Positions 5,784-6,327 of a DNA stretch of 6,327 bases are shown one piece after another. The notes under the pieces are model-generated. The model had not been told where the DNA came from. It ran no database searches and saw only the letters and a program-made list of their open reading frames with translations. The translations under genes and the position numbers were made by a program. Position 1 is the first letter of the stretch. Each line of letters opens with the position of its first letter. This DNA comes from JBGMEA01 sp041447245. GTDB lineage: Bacteria > Bacillota > Clostridia > Eubacteriales > Anaerofustaceae. The stretch covers positions 1 through 6,327 of the forward strand of contig JBGMEA010000017.1 of NCBI GenBank assembly GCA_041447245.1. Direction: 5' to 3'.

Positions 5784-6184
5784 GTGCTTATTTTGTCAGT
5801 TCCCCACGACTATTTATGTCAGTTTATTTCAGTTGTTTTTTCTATTTCTAGATTTGGTATTGATACTTGTCACACTGTCAGTTTCCCATCACGTGTAGAT
5901 AACATATGTGCATGCAATTTAACTTAAAATATCCTCATGCCCTAATATCAATTATCGATCTATCTTCTGAATCATTTTACACGGTTCTCAACTAAATTTA
6001 TATATAACTCGATTGAGGTGTTTATGCCCGATATTGTTCAAATTTTCCGAAGAACATCTCAGGAAAGTCGCTGATCCTTCTTTAGTAGTAACTCAAAGTT
6101 TCAAAATACCCGTAAGTTTCTATTATACTATATAGCTTTTATACATATATATCCTCAATAATAAACTGATGTTATGCAGAATCC
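5784..6184. other. Gene-free AT-rich spacer between permease and rRNA operon
   Basis: About 400 bp lies between the permease terminator and the 5S end. No reading frame of convincing length or codon character is present on either strand. I see no tRNA and no strong hairpin. The only structure I can point to is the set of TGTCAGTT repeats in the left part. The spacer is bounded by convergent transcription units, so no promoter for the flanking genes is expected here. Confidence 0.7.
5794..5893. repeat. Three TGTCAGTT direct repeats, possible relic of a transposon end
   Basis: TGTCAGTTCCCCACGAC (5794-5810), TGTCAGTTTATTTCAG (5817-5832) and TGTCAGTTTCCCATCACG (5876-5893) share TGTCAGTT. The outer two also share a C-rich CCCA-x-CG continuation. 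Multiple short repeats beginning TGTCA near each tip are a feature of IS21-family ends, where they bind the transposase. No istA/istB coding remnant is recognisable beside them. A relic is only one explanation; regulator sites or chance are others. Confidence 0.35.
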
Positions 6185-6207
6185 AAAAAAAGGAGCAATA
6201 AAAAAAA
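6185..6207 (-). terminator. T-tracts at the 3' end of the rRNA operon
   Basis: On the minus strand the 5S sequence runs straight into eight or so T residues (6207-6200, broken at one place), followed by a second run of seven T (6191-6185). No separate hairpin lies between them. The closing helix of 5S may serve as the stem, or the first tract may be a weak stop backed by the second. Confidence 0.45.
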
Positions 6208-6323
6208 CCCCGCGACTACCTACCCTACCGGCCCGTTACCAGACAAGTACTCTCGGCGTGAGCGGGCTTAACTGCTGTGTTCGGAATGGGAACAGGTGTG
6301 GCCCCGCTGCTATCGTCACGGAG
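6208..6323 (-). rRNA. rrf: 5S ribosomal RNA
   Basis: The reverse complement carries the conserved 5S core: CCACACCTGTTCCCATTCCG then AACACAGCAGTTAAGC, including the loop-C CCGAAC signature, then GCCGAGAGTACTTG. The two ends close into the expected terminal helix (CTCCGTGAC at 6323-6315 with GTCGCGGGG at 6216-6208, nine pairs allowing G-U). The length of about 116 nt is normal and the gene appears complete, with ends placed by the helix to within a few bases. The usual rrs-rrl-rrf order implies that 23S and 16S genes lie to the right of the window on the same strand. Confidence 0.95.
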
Positions 6324-6327
6324 ATTT

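Noticed and set aside
6024..6074. 16-codon reading frame with a GAGGTG ribosome-binding-like sequence
   Set aside because: It is too short, shows no recognisable family and no promoter. I cannot separate it from chance in AT-rich spacer.

Overview
The window is bacterial DNA of a low-GC Bacillota type. Evidence for this is strong AGGAGG-like ribosome binding sites, sigma-A style promoters, intrinsic terminators with T-tracts, AT-rich spacers, and a Firmicutes-like 5S rRNA. The genetic code is standard. I cannot name the genus. Arginine deiminase together with ornithine aminotransferase suggests an amino-acid-fermenting or fermentative lifestyle (inference).

Left edge (1-127): the last 27 codons of an IS3-family transposase and the probable right end of that insertion sequence, which continues off the window. 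A perfect 18-bp palindrome sits inside the end of the transposase gene.

168-3598, minus strand: a tight three-gene operon read right to left, arcA (arginine deiminase), arcB (ornithine carbamoyltransferase, catabolic-looking), rocD (ornithine aminotransferase). The gaps are 18-20 bp and each gene has a good Shine-Dalgarno. Arginine would become citrulline, then ornithine plus carbamoyl phosphate. Ornithine would then be transaminated to glutamate semialdehyde/pyrroline-5-carboxylate, feeding proline or glutamate. Carbamate kinase (arcC) and the antiporter (arcD) are absent from the cluster.

3599-3786: divergent control region. It carries a good arcA promoter on the minus strand and a phased array of ATTAATCC repeats (spaced 11 and 22 bp) next to a small plus-strand PspC-domain membrane protein gene (3787-4005), which ends at a strong intrinsic terminator.

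4051-5783: a purine permease gene (AzgA/PbuG type, 455 aa) on the plus strand. It is preceded by a possible cre box, a near-consensus promoter (TTGACA-N17-TATACT), and a leader of about 127 nt. The leader can fold into mutually exclusive helices ending in an intrinsic terminator just before the ribosome binding site. This looks like a transcription-attenuating riboswitch, but I do not see the canonical purine aptamer. A strong, probably bidirectional terminator follows the gene.

5784-6207: about 420 bp without a convincing gene, containing three copies of a TGTCAGTT motif that may be a relic of a transposon end. The window closes with a complete 5S rRNA on the minus strand (6208-6323), the distal end of an rRNA operon that lies to the right and converges on the permease gene.
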